A stretch of 64,000 nucleotides of DNA from Aliivibrio sp. S4MY1. GTDB taxonomy: Bacteria > Pseudomonadota > Gammaproteobacteria > Enterobacterales > Vibrionaceae. The stretch lies in the NCBI RefSeq assembly GCF_028765545.1, contig NZ_JARACP010000009.1, positions 62,001-126,000 of the forward strand, read 5' to 3'. Shown here in pieces: positions 1 to 6,964 of this stretch (its first letter is position 1; each line of letters begins with the position of its first letter). The notes beneath the pieces were generated by a model, which saw nothing but the letters and a program-made list of their open reading frames with translations, had not been told where the DNA came from and made no database searches. The translations under genes were made by a program, and so were the position numbers.

Positions 1-335
1 CTGTAGATCAGCAACATGTCACCTGGCGCTTGAGTAATGGCATAATTCACCCACCCTTCAATCATGGCTTTGGTTTTGCCCGAACGTGCAGGGCCAACCA
101 CAATCACCGCTTCATAGATACGACGAGGCAAGCAATTCATGGGCTCACGCATATAAGGCGCTTGAGAAGACATGAATTTAGTAATATCGATACCATCTGA
201 CACCCACAACCCATGATCTGCCGCTTCAACGGGCGTTTTATCTGCTGGTAAACAAAGATACGCTAGGGACTTTCTTATTGCTTCGGCATCTGCGAACACC
301 ACACCTAATTTAGGATGGAACGGAGGAAACTTCAT
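1..335 (-). CDS. Phage terminase large subunit, N-terminal part (truncated by window edge)
   Basis: This is the packaging motor ATPase that cuts concatemeric phage DNA and drives it into the prohead. I translated the reverse strand from an ATG at 335 through an open frame to position 1, giving about 111 residues. It contains a Walker A-like motif, VGPARSGKT, near residues 79-87, and the surrounding sequence resembles GpA-type (lambda-like) large terminases. The start overlaps the end of the upstream small-subunit gene by 26 bp, the usual translational coupling of a terminase pair. The nuclease domain lies outside the window. Assignment as a terminase is firm from motif plus context; the exact subfamily is inferred. 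Confidence 0.8.
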   Translation of the reverse strand, partial: MKFPPFHPKLGVVFADAEAIRKSLAYLCLPADKTPVEAADHGLWVSDGIDITKFMSSQAPYMREPMNCLPRRIYEAVIVVGPARSGKTKAMIEGWVNYAITQAPGDMLLIY

Positions 336-786
336 CACACACCTGCTTTAAGTCTTTATTAAACAAATCTTCTAACAGCTCTAACTCTTCAGGCTGAGCG
401 TTAGGGATGGCGGTTTCAATCCGTGTAATGGCGTTAACCGCAAAGGTTTTCATTGAAGCAATCACCAAACCCAACTGACTTTCCATCTCAGGGGTTGCCA
501 CTAATTGCAAAGCGTCTTGTTGTAGACTTAGCTTTTCACGCTCAGCCTGAACAAACGCACGAAGCTCAGCGGCGGTTTTAAACCCCATTAGATCAGGTGC
601 ATCGGTTTCTTTCATTGGGGCTTTGCATAAATACGGAGCCACTTGAATGATGTCATACAGTGGCGTATTGCCTTTATTGGCGATGGGCTCGATACCGGCT
701 TGTTTTAGTTTCTTGCGTATGGTTGAACGATGATAATTAAACCCTTCAAGCTCAGAGAGATTCCACAGACGTTTTTCATTATTCAT
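310..786 (-). CDS. Phage terminase small subunit-like protein (DUF1441/Nu1-like)
   Basis: A 158-residue protein beginning with a helix-turn-helix-like segment (YHRSTIRKKLKQAGI, about residues 18-32) and ending in a helical, acidic tail. This layout fits the DNA-recognition subunit of terminase, which binds cos or pac sites and recruits the large subunit. It resembles the DUF1441 group of small terminases. It lies directly upstream of, and overlaps, the large-subunit gene, and follows the lysis genes, so it belongs to the late operon. The family call rests on the N-terminal HTH and position; no catalytic motif is expected. Confidence 0.65.
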   Translation of the reverse strand: MNNEKRLWNLSELEGFNYHRSTIRKKLKQAGIEPIANKGNTPLYDIIQVAPYLCKAPMKETDAPDLMGFKTAAELRAFVQAEREKLSLQQDALQLVATPEMESQLGLVIASMKTFAVNAITRIETAIPNAQPEELELLEDLFNKDLKQVCDEVSSVPS

Positions 787-792
787 AAAGCC

Positions 793-1056
793 TCACTGAG
801 TCGAGTCCTCACCGTATCCATAAAAGCGGCGTAAATGCTGAATTTGATTCGCACACAAGCGCCACGCTTCTAACCAAACAGGATCACGTAATACCGCTTC
901 ACCGTAAGTTTTAGGTGGTGATGTAAATGGAATTTGGCATTGAACAAGATAAGCGGATGGCGGAACAATCAAACGGTCTTGATACTCAGTTACCACCTGT
1001 TTGGTAGTACAGCCACTTATCAGCATTAGGGATAGGCACATCACGACAAGTTTCAT
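793..1056 (-). CDS. Rz1-like outer-membrane spanin lipoprotein
   Basis: An 87-residue protein with a lipoprotein signal: a hydrophobic core followed by a lipobox ending ISGC at Cys16. Rz1-type o-spanins are anchored in the outer membrane and bind the inner-membrane Rz partner to fuse the membranes at the end of lysis. Its first 71 bp overlap the end of the Rz frame in a different register, the characteristic nested spanin arrangement. The mature part is short and contains a PPSAY and SPPK segment, in keeping with the proline content of o-spanins. The assignment is by architecture rather than recognised homology. Confidence 0.75.
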   Translation of the reverse strand: MKLVVMCLSLMLISGCTTKQVVTEYQDRLIVPPSAYLVQCQIPFTSPPKTYGEAVLRDPVWLEAWRLCANQIQHLRRFYGYGEDSTQ

Positions 1057-1354
1057 GCTTAATCACCTCTTTAATCACGGTTATCGTTTGGATGGTTTGT
1101 TGTTTTTGTTTGGAATGCTCAAGCGCCAATGCATCAGCGGCCATTTGAGCTTGTTTGATTTCTTGGTTTAAGTCACTAATGGTTAAGGCCAACGACAGAT
1201 TCTTGGTTGCTGTATCTAGCAACTTGTTTTCAAGCTTGCCGTTGTGGATCGCTTGGCTCTCGATCACATCAAATAAGTAAGCAATAGAAAGCCCACAAGC
1301 GAGTAATAAGCCAGAAGACAAATACAACGCCACGTTCTTGATTGAAAATGCCAT
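986..1354 (-). CDS. Rz-like inner-membrane spanin
   Basis: A 122-residue protein with one N-terminal membrane helix (about residues 8-28) followed by a long coiled-coil-like region rich in Leu, Ala, Gln and Lys. This is the layout of i-spanins: type II membrane topology with a periplasmic rod that contacts Rz1. It begins just upstream of a 2-bp gap after the endolysin gene, and Rz1 starts inside its 3' end. It therefore completes a holin-endolysin-Rz-Rz1 lysis cassette. The role is inferred from architecture and context. Confidence 0.75.
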   Translation of the reverse strand: MAFSIKNVALYLSSGLLLACGLSIAYLFDVIESQAIHNGKLENKLLDTATKNLSLALTISDLNQEIKQAQMAADALALEHSKQKQQTIQTITVIKEVIKHETCRDVPIPNADKWLYYQTGGN

Positions 1355-1355
1355 A

Positions 1356-1883
1356 TCACCACCCGTTTAAACACGCTTGTTGTTCTATGTGACGACGCTT
1401 GACGATGCCAGCGCAATTGCTTTCTTTTACTCGACAATCTTTGCCATCGACATACACCCAACGAAGCAACTCGTTGCACGCGCCGGTGATGTCGTTTTGA
1501 TTGAATTTTTTAAGCAGTGTTGAACGTTGGAAGTTGTCAGCACCAAGGTTAAACACAAAGCTCACCATCACATCGTATTGAGCTTGGGTAACATCAACAC
1601 TGAGCGCGTTGTTTACAATGGTTTCTGCAGAGGAAATGTCGTTTACAAAATGGATCGCAATATCTTGGTTTGAAAGTTCAGTATTGGGGTTTACTGATTT
1701 GGTGTGGCCTACCCCGACAGTCCATACATTGGCACTGCATTGGTAGGCCTGTGTTCGGCAGCCCTCCAAATTTGCGATATGCGATAAACCTTGTTCGCTG
1801 GTCGCCAAATTGGAGTCAATGCCAAAGACAACGCCCAGTATGACGCCCACTGAACAAATGGCTTTAGTCGCTAATCTCTTCAT
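1356..1883 (-). CDS. GH24 endolysin, probably SAR type, with E-8-C-5-T active site
   Basis: A 175-residue muramidase of the T4/P21 lysozyme family (GH24), which cleaves the N-acetylmuramic acid to N-acetylglucosamine bond in peptidoglycan. The catalytic motif reads Glu40, then Cys49 in place of the usual Asp, then Thr55 (spacing E-8-C-5-T). Cys is a known alternative in this family. The N-terminus has a weakly hydrophobic stretch (about residues 8-22, Gly/Val/Ile rich) that could be a signal-anchor-release segment, which would fit the small two-helix holin upstream. Its start overlaps the holin gene by 20 bp. Lysozyme assignment is firm; SAR behaviour is inferred. Confidence 0.88.
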   Translation of the reverse strand: MKRLATKAICSVGVILGVVFGIDSNLATSEQGLSHIANLEGCRTQAYQCSANVWTVGVGHTKSVNPNTELSNQDIAIHFVNDISSAETIVNNALSVDVTQAQYDVMVSFVFNLGADNFQRSTLLKKFNQNDITGACNELLRWVYVDGKDCRVKESNCAGIVKRRHIEQQACLNGW

Positions 1884-2076
1884 ATAATTTCTCGCTGATG
1901 GGACGTTTGCGAATTTCTTCGAGCATTTTCTTTTTGTAGTAACGATTCACTAAAGCGGTAAACACGACACATACCCCGCCAATGATGCTCATCCAATCTT
2001 GCAATGAATACGCACCAAACAAAGCAAAAGCACAACCAGAGACATACGCGGATAAAGAACTTATCTTTTCTTGCAT
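1864..2076 (-). CDS. Small class II holin (pinholin-like)
   Basis: A 70-residue protein with two hydrophobic helices (about residues 9-26 and 28-44) and a basic then mixed-charge cytoplasmic tail beginning NRYYKKK. This matches the size and layout of P21-type holins, which time lysis by permeabilising or depolarising the inner membrane. It is the first gene of the lysis cassette and overlaps the endolysin gene. Two tandem terminators lie just upstream, so lysis expression probably needs Q-dependent readthrough. Function is inferred from topology and position. Confidence 0.75.
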   Translation of the reverse strand: MQEKISSLSAYVSGCAFALFGAYSLQDWMSIIGGVCVVFTALVNRYYKKKMLEEIRKRPISEKLYEEISD

Positions 2077-2087
2077 ATTTCACCCAT

Positions 2088-2111
2088 AAAAAAAGCACCC
2101 CGAAAGGTGCC
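2088..2111 (-). terminator. Intrinsic terminator, minus strand (second of a tandem pair)
   Basis: Read on the minus strand, a GCACC/GGTGC hairpin is followed by seven Ts. It lies between the membrane-protein gene at 2225 and the holin and would stop cassette transcription from entering the lysis genes unless Q antitermination acts. Confidence 0.75.
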
Positions 2112-2136
2112 AGTAAACGTCATAAATTGCAGGTAT

Positions 2137-2167
2137 AAAAAAACCCCGCCGGATGGGCGAGGTTTTT
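2137..2167 (-). terminator. Intrinsic terminator, minus strand (first of a tandem pair)
   Basis: On the minus strand an AACCTCGCC/GGCGGGGTT stem with one mismatch is followed by a run of Ts. It closes the 2225-4483 cassette. Two strong terminators in a row within 80 bp suggest the cassette is insulated from the lysis genes. Confidence 0.8.
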
Positions 2168-2224
2168 CAATGTGGTAAATGTGCATTATATTGACGTTAA
2201 AGTCAACACTCACATAACGAATAC

Positions 2225-3424
2225 TTATGTTATAGCATGCATAGCTAGGCCAACTGTCACAATAAGAAGTAAGAACGTAAATAAAATAGTAATTAACAAC
2301 TTAAAAAATGTCATCCAATATCTACAATTCAATTTTCCTTTTAATTCTAAAAGTTCAATACTTTGTGACTGGTCTAGATCATCATGTAATCTTTCAAAGA
2401 GACCTACATATTCAGCTTTCAATGCATTAATAAAAGAAAATTGCCCAAAAAAAGTAAAGCATACAATACAAACTAAAATAAGAACCATTAAACAGTACAC
2501 TGAATTTTTTAAAAATTGGAAACTATCAATAGGGCTTTCATTAATTTGCATTGCTGCCAACCAAACCCCGGCTGGAATTGATAGAGCCTTTGCTGATACA
2601 TCATCAAAAGATTTATTTATCTTAGATATATATTCTGTTGTTTTCTCTTGATACTCTTTTCTTACTTTATCAAATGAATAATTACGAATAAATTGCTGAT
2701 AACCACATAATATTTTCGCAGAAAAAGCGTTAAAGTGCTGAATTAGGTGCTTTAATCGATGTTTACGATCAAGGGGATTCAATTGTTCAAGTAGACACTC
2801 TCTCATCAAACTTAACATTGCTTCTTTATGCATATCATGATTAAAAAATTCTTCAATCACCTGGGTATCAATTTCAGACTGTAGAACTTCTTCTGTCAAA
2901 ACTATATCTATTTCTAATGCTTGACCGCAAACAACAAGGTATTTATCTGCTGTACTTGAATAAGAAACTCTATCAAGCAAACCTAAAACATCTGAAATCT
3001 TTGTGTAAGCCACATATTCATTAGTGCTATTACTCTCGCCTACAATTATGTTTAAATCACTGATATAGATATTTTTTATATGCCTTGTTAAATGCGTTTT
3101 ATATTTAAGGACATCATTCCATGATTGACAAATAAATCCATCTATAACATTTTGTTTAGATTGAATAATCATCTCAACCTTAACATTTTCGCAATCCTTT
3201 AATTTGGAAGTATTAACGCTATCCTCTACTGAGAATTCTTCTTCACCGTCAGGATATACAAGAGTATAAATACCAGTACATAGATCATGATTATGTAATT
3301 TTTCTATATCATCAATTATATTAGGGTAATAAGGCACTAAACCCCTAACATCTTTATCTTCGATGATAGGATTTATAATGCTCTCCCTTATGTTTTTATA
3401 TAATTTTAATATTTCAAGATCCAT
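2225..3424 (-). CDS. Unknown cytoplasmic protein with C-terminal two-helix membrane hairpin
   Basis: A 399-residue protein I do not recognise. Residues 1 to about 300 are hydrophilic and predicted cytoplasmic, with mixed helix and strand. Two strong membrane helices follow at about 308-329 and 371-396, separated by a charged loop of roughly 40 residues. No enzyme motif is visible. It lies 15 bp downstream of the NA37-like gene and ends just before two tandem terminators, so the two form one transcription unit. Base composition is clearly A+T richer than the adjacent lysis and replication genes, which suggests separate acquisition. By position (between Q and the lysis cassette) it is lysogen cargo. 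A membrane effector or sensor paired with a DNA-binding partner is my inference only. Confidence 0.6.
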   Translation of the reverse strand: MDLEILKLYKNIRESIINPIIEDKDVRGLVPYYPNIIDDIEKLHNHDLCTGIYTLVYPDGEEEFSVEDSVNTSKLKDCENVKVEMIIQSKQNVIDGFICQSWNDVLKYKTHLTRHIKNIYISDLNIIVGESNSTNEYVAYTKISDVLGLLDRVSYSSTADKYLVVCGQALEIDIVLTEEVLQSEIDTQVIEEFFNHDMHKEAMLSLMRECLLEQLNPLDRKHRLKHLIQHFNAFSAKILCGYQQFIRNYSFDKVRKEYQEKTTEYISKINKSFDDVSAKALSIPAGVWLAAMQINESPIDSFQFLKNSVYCLMVLILVCIVCFTFFGQFSFINALKAEYVGLFERLHDDLDQSQSIELLELKGKLNCRYWMTFFKLLITILFTFLLLIVTVGLAMHAIT

Positions 3425-3439
3425 AATAACTACTTATCA

Positions 3440-4483
3440 CTATTCTTTTTTTGTTTTTTTTTGTGCCAATATTGCATCTTTTAAACTTACTGGAATTTCA
3501 TTAAAAATTAACGTTCCATTTTTTTCATCAAATTGCACCACATCGTCTAATAAATCCATGTCAAAACTAATGGACATAGTCTTACTTCTACCGGCCAATC
3601 TAACATATCGTTTCAATTCAGCACTACTTATTGCAATCTGCTCACTAATCTCATACTTTTCTGATTTAGCTAGCACCAAGAAATCTTCTGGGGAATCAGG
3701 GAAAACGCTATTAGCAATTGATGATAATAAAACTTCCTTACCCTTCTTTTGCTGATGAGAGATGAAACTATGAGCATCTTGTATTTTAATCGCGATTTCA
3801 TCGTCATTTAAATCTTTACTTTTTCCATATGCTTGGATAACGTTTTTTAAAGCTCTAGTTTCTTTAATCGCAGCTTTTTTATCACGCTGACATCCAATAA
3901 AACGCTCAAAATAGTCTCTAACTTCTACAGCTCGGCCTGTCTTGAAACGAATGTAACGTGTATTTCCTTCTTCTTTCCATTTAGTGAGGTTAATCGACGC
4001 ACCTAAGTGCAACCTATTAAGATCAATAATCGTTGAATCTGTTAAATCTAAAGATTTATTATCAGCATTTATTCCATCAATTCTGTCAACAACAGCTATA
4101 CCTAGATAAGTATTATTTTTTTGCTCATACTCGTAAAAAACTAAAATCCCACCTTTTACACTGTAGAGAGCTTGTTCATTAATTATATCTTGATACATGA
4201 CTGCCATGTCTCTAGTCATATCAACAAATGAACGGCATTCAAGTTTTTTGGGTTTATAGAACTGATTTAACTTTTGTTCAAACGCTGGCTCTAAAGTGGG
4301 ATCAGAATTTAGTCCAAACTCACCAATATTTAAGTTAGCCATGGCAAAAAGATTCATCAACTGGTCAGTCAGTTTTTTACCTAAACCCTGCACATTATTT
4401 TCTACAATACGCAAGTTTTTAGTCGCATGCTCACCATCTTTATCTCTTTTTACTTCATGAAGTATCACATGATTAATTGCCAT
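3440..4483 (-). CDS. NA37/YejK-like nucleoid-associated protein
   Basis: A 347-residue protein resembling the 37-kDa nucleoid-associated family (YejK/NdpA). The clearest stretches are the LGIAVVDRIDG strand near the middle, the DLNRLHLGASINLTKW block about 30 residues later, and GRAVEVRDYFERFIGC after it, which parallel the conserved core of YejK. Family members bind DNA; a cellular role is poorly defined. This copy is not the chromosomal yejK but a phage-borne relative in an operon with a membrane protein, between the Q-like antiterminator and the lysis genes. It is A+T rich with many AAA/TTT runs. The C-terminus is lysine rich (KKTKKE). Family assignment is fairly strong; a role in defence or prophage maintenance is inferred. 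Confidence 0.8.
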   Translation of the reverse strand: MAINHVILHEVKRDKDGEHATKNLRIVENNVQGLGKKLTDQLMNLFAMANLNIGEFGLNSDPTLEPAFEQKLNQFYKPKKLECRSFVDMTRDMAVMYQDIINEQALYSVKGGILVFYEYEQKNNTYLGIAVVDRIDGINADNKSLDLTDSTIIDLNRLHLGASINLTKWKEEGNTRYIRFKTGRAVEVRDYFERFIGCQRDKKAAIKETRALKNVIQAYGKSKDLNDDEIAIKIQDAHSFISHQQKKGKEVLLSSIANSVFPDSPEDFLVLAKSEKYEISEQIAISSAELKRYVRLAGRSKTMSISFDMDLLDDVVQFDEKNGTLIFNEIPVSLKDAILAQKKTKKE

Positions 4484-4600
4484 TAACTGCCCTATAAATA
4501 AACATCTGAATAATCATGTAATATTAACTAACTTTAGAAAAAATAATAGTGCCGATTATCAAAAAAATCTTTAAAAATTCACAAAGTTAAGTGTTAGTTC

Positions 4601-5191
4601 TCAATACGTCAATGCTTCCGCTTTCTCATCTTCGGCAATCGATCCCTGCACTGACAACGCCGCTGCATTCCTCTTATCAGAAAGCCAATCCACCAAGGCT
4701 TTGATAACTGGTATGTAGCGGCGAAAGCGTGAATACGTGATCCTCAAGGTTAAACAAAAGTATGCAAAACGGGTTTCTTGAGTCCACTGAATACGGCCAT
4801 CATCACAACATGGGCACTTACGTGTTACGCGGTTCTTGGCCTTCACCTTTCCTGAGCCATTACACTCTGGGCAGATTTGACCTAATGGCTGGGTTGCCTC
4901 TGCTATCGCGGTGATGCACATTGCATTAAGAGCTTTATCTGGATAGGTTCCGCGCCATGTTTTCATGATCTCATTTGCTTCAATCATTGTAGCTTTGAAT
5001 AACTGCTTTGCTGATTGGGCATCATTCAAACATTCTACGAACAACACCAAGAACCCTACTGGTGATTGCTTCCATGCTATCCCTACTGTGGCGAGATACT
5101 CTTCTAATGTCATTAACGCTTTGCTGCCTTTTGATGGCTCATAGTTAATCCCTTTTAAATCAAACTTTGCGATTACGCGTTCAATATTCAT
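4601..5191 (-). CDS. Q-like late-gene antiterminator with zinc finger
   Basis: A 196-residue protein with a zinc-binding pair, CPECNGSG (about residues 106-113) and CPCC (about 125-128), flanked by basic helices. This DnaJ-like CxxC arrangement occurs in lambdoid antitermination proteins of the Q type, which modify RNA polymerase at the late promoter so that it ignores terminators. It overlaps the preceding gene by ATGA. It is the last gene of the early leftward operon, with the NA37 cassette and lysis genes beyond. Since two tandem terminators stand before the holin, antitermination here makes sense. Function is inferred from the zinc finger and location. Confidence 0.65.
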   Translation of the reverse strand: MNIERVIAKFDLKGINYEPSKGSKALMTLEEYLATVGIAWKQSPVGFLVLFVECLNDAQSAKQLFKATMIEANEIMKTWRGTYPDKALNAMCITAIAEATQPLGQICPECNGSGKVKAKNRVTRKCPCCDDGRIQWTQETRFAYFCLTLRITYSRFRRYIPVIKALVDWLSDKRNAAALSVQGSIAEDEKAEALTY

Positions 5192-5382
5192 TTGTTACTC
5201 TCATCCACAATAAGCACTCTTGTTTTACCAGTACCAACAAGAACAAAACGGTTTGCGATGGTGATCACCTCACCTTTGATATGTTTAGCGGCTTCTTCAA
5301 TCGCTTGGTCCCAATCAGCGCTTAGTGCTAATGGTTTCATGTTGACGGCTTGGCCACCTACGTCGTAAAAAAAACCTTTCAT
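5188..5382 (-). CDS. Small phage protein of unknown function
   Basis: A 64-residue protein if translation starts at the ATG at 5382, which overlaps the stop of the DnaC-like gene by ATGA and has a purine-rich site upstream. The longer frame to 5439 would run far into dnaC and is less likely. The sequence begins MKGFFYDVGG and has alternating strand and helix segments, with a VLVGTGKTRVLIVDE stretch that only superficially resembles a P-loop. It ends with an ATGA overlap on the antiterminator gene. Translational coupling on both sides supports it as real; no function can be assigned. Confidence 0.6.
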   Translation of the reverse strand: MKGFFYDVGGQAVNMKPLALSADWDQAIEEAAKHIKGEVITIANRFVLVGTGKTRVLIVDESNK

Positions 5383-6107
5383 GACACCGCCTGTAATTTC
5401 TTGTTCTTTCTGAAGCTCGGCCATGAGAACGTTACCCACTCACCGTTATTTTCTAGTAAACGCTCCATCATTCGTGGCCCTAACATCTCAGTTAAGTTTT
5501 CAGTTTGAAGATTGGTAAGAATGCCCGTTGGTTTCTCGTTGGTGTAACGCGCATCGATGATCATATTCATCATCAGTTTTTCATGGTCGCTCATGCGTTG
5601 CAGCCCTACCTCATCAAGAATTAATACATCCAGATTGCCGAGGTACTTCATAAACTGCGCTTCAGTTGTGGTTGAGTTTGGTTTGTACTTGTCACGAATT
5701 TTAAGCATCAAATCGGCTACGGTGATCACAAGCACTGAAGTTTTACGTGCCATCAATCGCTTCGCAATGGCACACGCCAAATGATTTTTACCTGTGCCAG
5801 GTGTACCAGAAAAAACAAAACTGCTTGTTGCACCCTTGCGGTAATTCACTAGCCAGTTCTTTGCTTGTTTGTACGCTTGACGCTGACCTTGGTTCTCAGT
5901 AATGTAATTTTCAAAGCTGCAATTTAGGTGACGTTTTTTGATACCGCTTCGACCAAAGATGGATTGCATTTGGCTTGTTCGATAGTTGTCACGCGCTTTG
6001 TCTGATGCGGCTTTCTCGCACTCCTTCGCAATTTGTGCCATGCGTTCTGGTGTGTGGGGAACAATATGCACTGGAATGATTTGTTGTAATCTAGCCATTA
6101 AATTCAT
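5379..6107 (-). CDS. DnaC-like replicative helicase loader
   Basis: A 242-residue AAA+ ATPase of the DnaC/IstB family, which delivers the host DnaB helicase to the phage origin. Walker A is GTPGTGKNHLA at residues 101-111, with the Asn after Lys that is also seen in DnaC. Walker B is VLILDEVG about 50 residues later. An N-terminal region of about 60 residues would contact the helicase. It follows the O-like initiator by 9 bp, the usual initiator-loader pair of lambdoid replication modules. Assignment is firm; there is no sign of truncation. Confidence 0.9.
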   Translation of the reverse strand: MNLMARLQQIIPVHIVPHTPERMAQIAKECEKAASDKARDNYRTSQMQSIFGRSGIKKRHLNCSFENYITENQGQRQAYKQAKNWLVNYRKGATSSFVFSGTPGTGKNHLACAIAKRLMARKTSVLVITVADLMLKIRDKYKPNSTTTEAQFMKYLGNLDVLILDEVGLQRMSDHEKLMMNMIIDARYTNEKPTGILTNLQTENLTEMLGPRMMERLLENNGEWVTFSWPSFRKNKKLQAVS

Positions 6108-6116
6108 AATAATTCC

Positions 6117-6824
6117 TTAGTAACCTTTGGGAGCGGCAAACTGCGACGCATCAAGCTCTGGTGAATATTCCGCAATCTCGTTCATGCGGCTTGCTGTGTT
6201 CGTCTTGAGTTCAAACAACCCTTGCCATTCGTTGTCGATGGATTGATCGATAATTCGTTGCTGTAGTTTTTTATCGTTGCGAGATAATTCAAGCAGCTTG
6301 GTGATGCCAGTAAGCTCACCACGTTGGGTTTTGTATTTCTTCTTGATAGCTTCTCGATACTCAAGCCATTGCTGCCATGCAACCAAATTTAACTCTTCAG
6401 GAATTTCAGAGTTTTCGACCAAAGATTTTTTTATATTTTTTACTGGTTCTAATTGACTGGTTCTATGACTGGTTCTGGGTGACACAGGATCACTAGGGGG
6501 GTGATCCTCTGACACTACCCCTGGTGATCGTGTGTCACTAGGGGGTGACAATTTGTCACCATCTAAATTGAGTTGATAAAGATTGCTAGAATTGCCCTTT
6601 TCACCCTTCCGATATGTCAATGAGATGAGTCCTGAATCACATAATAATTTGATGTGACGCATGGCCGTTCGACGGTCGATTTCACACATTTCAGCAATGT
6701 GATCATACGACGGCCAGCACTTACCATTATCGTTCGCGTTATCGGCTAATTTAAGTAAAACAAGCTTACGAGTAGGATTACCCACTTTTATGCTCATGGC
6801 CTTTGCCATTAAGATCATACTCAT
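6117..6824 (-). CDS. O-like phage replication initiator with winged-helix domain
   Basis: A 235-residue protein. The first 80 residues form a winged-helix (HTH_36-like) DNA-binding domain containing CWPSYDHIAEMCEIDRRT. A Pro/Ser-rich linker (about 88-130) follows and then a helical C-terminal part. In phages of this type the N-terminal domain binds iterons and the C-terminal part recruits the loader or DnaB. The linker is encoded by a cluster of direct and inverted repeats that could be the origin itself, as in lambda O. It is coupled to a 43-residue gene upstream by ATGA and lies 9 bp before the DnaC-like gene. Role inferred from domain and context. Confidence 0.78.
   Translation of the reverse strand: MSMILMAKAMSIKVGNPTRKLVLLKLADNANDNGKCWPSYDHIAEMCEIDRRTAMRHIKLLCDSGLISLTYRKGEKGNSSNLYQLNLDGDKLSPPSDTRSPGVVSEDHPPSDPVSPRTSHRTSQLEPVKNIKKSLVENSEIPEELNLVAWQQWLEYREAIKKKYKTQRGELTGITKLLELSRNDKKLQQRIIDQSIDNEWQGLFELKTNTASRMNEIAEYSPELDASQFAAPKGY
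6440..6560. repeat. Iteron-like repeat cluster inside the initiator gene (candidate replication origin)
   Basis: Two repeat sets lie side by side. At 6440-6476 the 9-mer ACTGGTTCT occurs three times, spaced 13 and 12 bp. At 6479-6560 there are three variants of a dyad of the form RTCAC-CCCCTAGTG-AY (for example GATCACTAGGGGGGTGATC), plus extra GTGACA/TGTCAC half sites. They encode the Ser/Pro-rich linker. Lambda's origin has the same setting, iterons within the O gene. The repeats are directly visible; origin function is inferred. Confidence 0.6.
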
Positions 6825-6952
6825 TGATTAACCCTTTGTTTCATCTGGTTAAAAATGGCTTCAGCTTCGCATTTGGTCACAACGCAGCGCATGAAACGAT
6901 TACTTGCTATCCACTGCATTTGGCCGTGGATGTTTTGATATGAAAGACTCAT
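6821..6952 (-). CDS. Short phage ORF, 43 residues, coupled to the initiator gene
   Basis: A 43-residue frame, MSLSYQNIHG... to ...KQRVNQ, fills the gap between the CII-like and O-like genes. Its stop overlaps the O-like start as ATGA, and no other frame fits the gap, which argues for a real coupled gene. The residues include two Cys in RCVVTKCEAEA. Function is unknown. Support is positional, since no homologue is recognised. Confidence 0.5.
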   Translation of the reverse strand: MSLSYQNIHGQMQWIASNRFMRCVVTKCEAEAIFNQMKQRVNQ

Positions 6953-6964
6953 TGCACAAAGTCC

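Noticed and set aside
1264..1479. Minus-strand 71-codon frame across the Rz-endolysin junction
   Set aside because: Out-of-frame shadow with Arg/Trp-rich composition; Rz and endolysin genes explain the region.
2172..2651. Plus-strand 159-codon frame opposite the membrane-hairpin gene
   Set aside because: It lies antisense to the 399-codon minus-strand frame, which has clear membrane helices and operon context; the plus frame shows no recognisable feature.
5239..5290. P-loop in the small phage protein (GTGKTR)
   Set aside because: The protein is only 64 residues and lacks a GxxxxGK[ST] motif and Walker B, so it is not a nucleotide-binding domain.
5188..5439. Longer version of the small phage protein starting at 5439
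   Set aside because: It would overlap the DnaC-like gene by 60 bp; the ATG at 5382 gives a normal ATGA junction.
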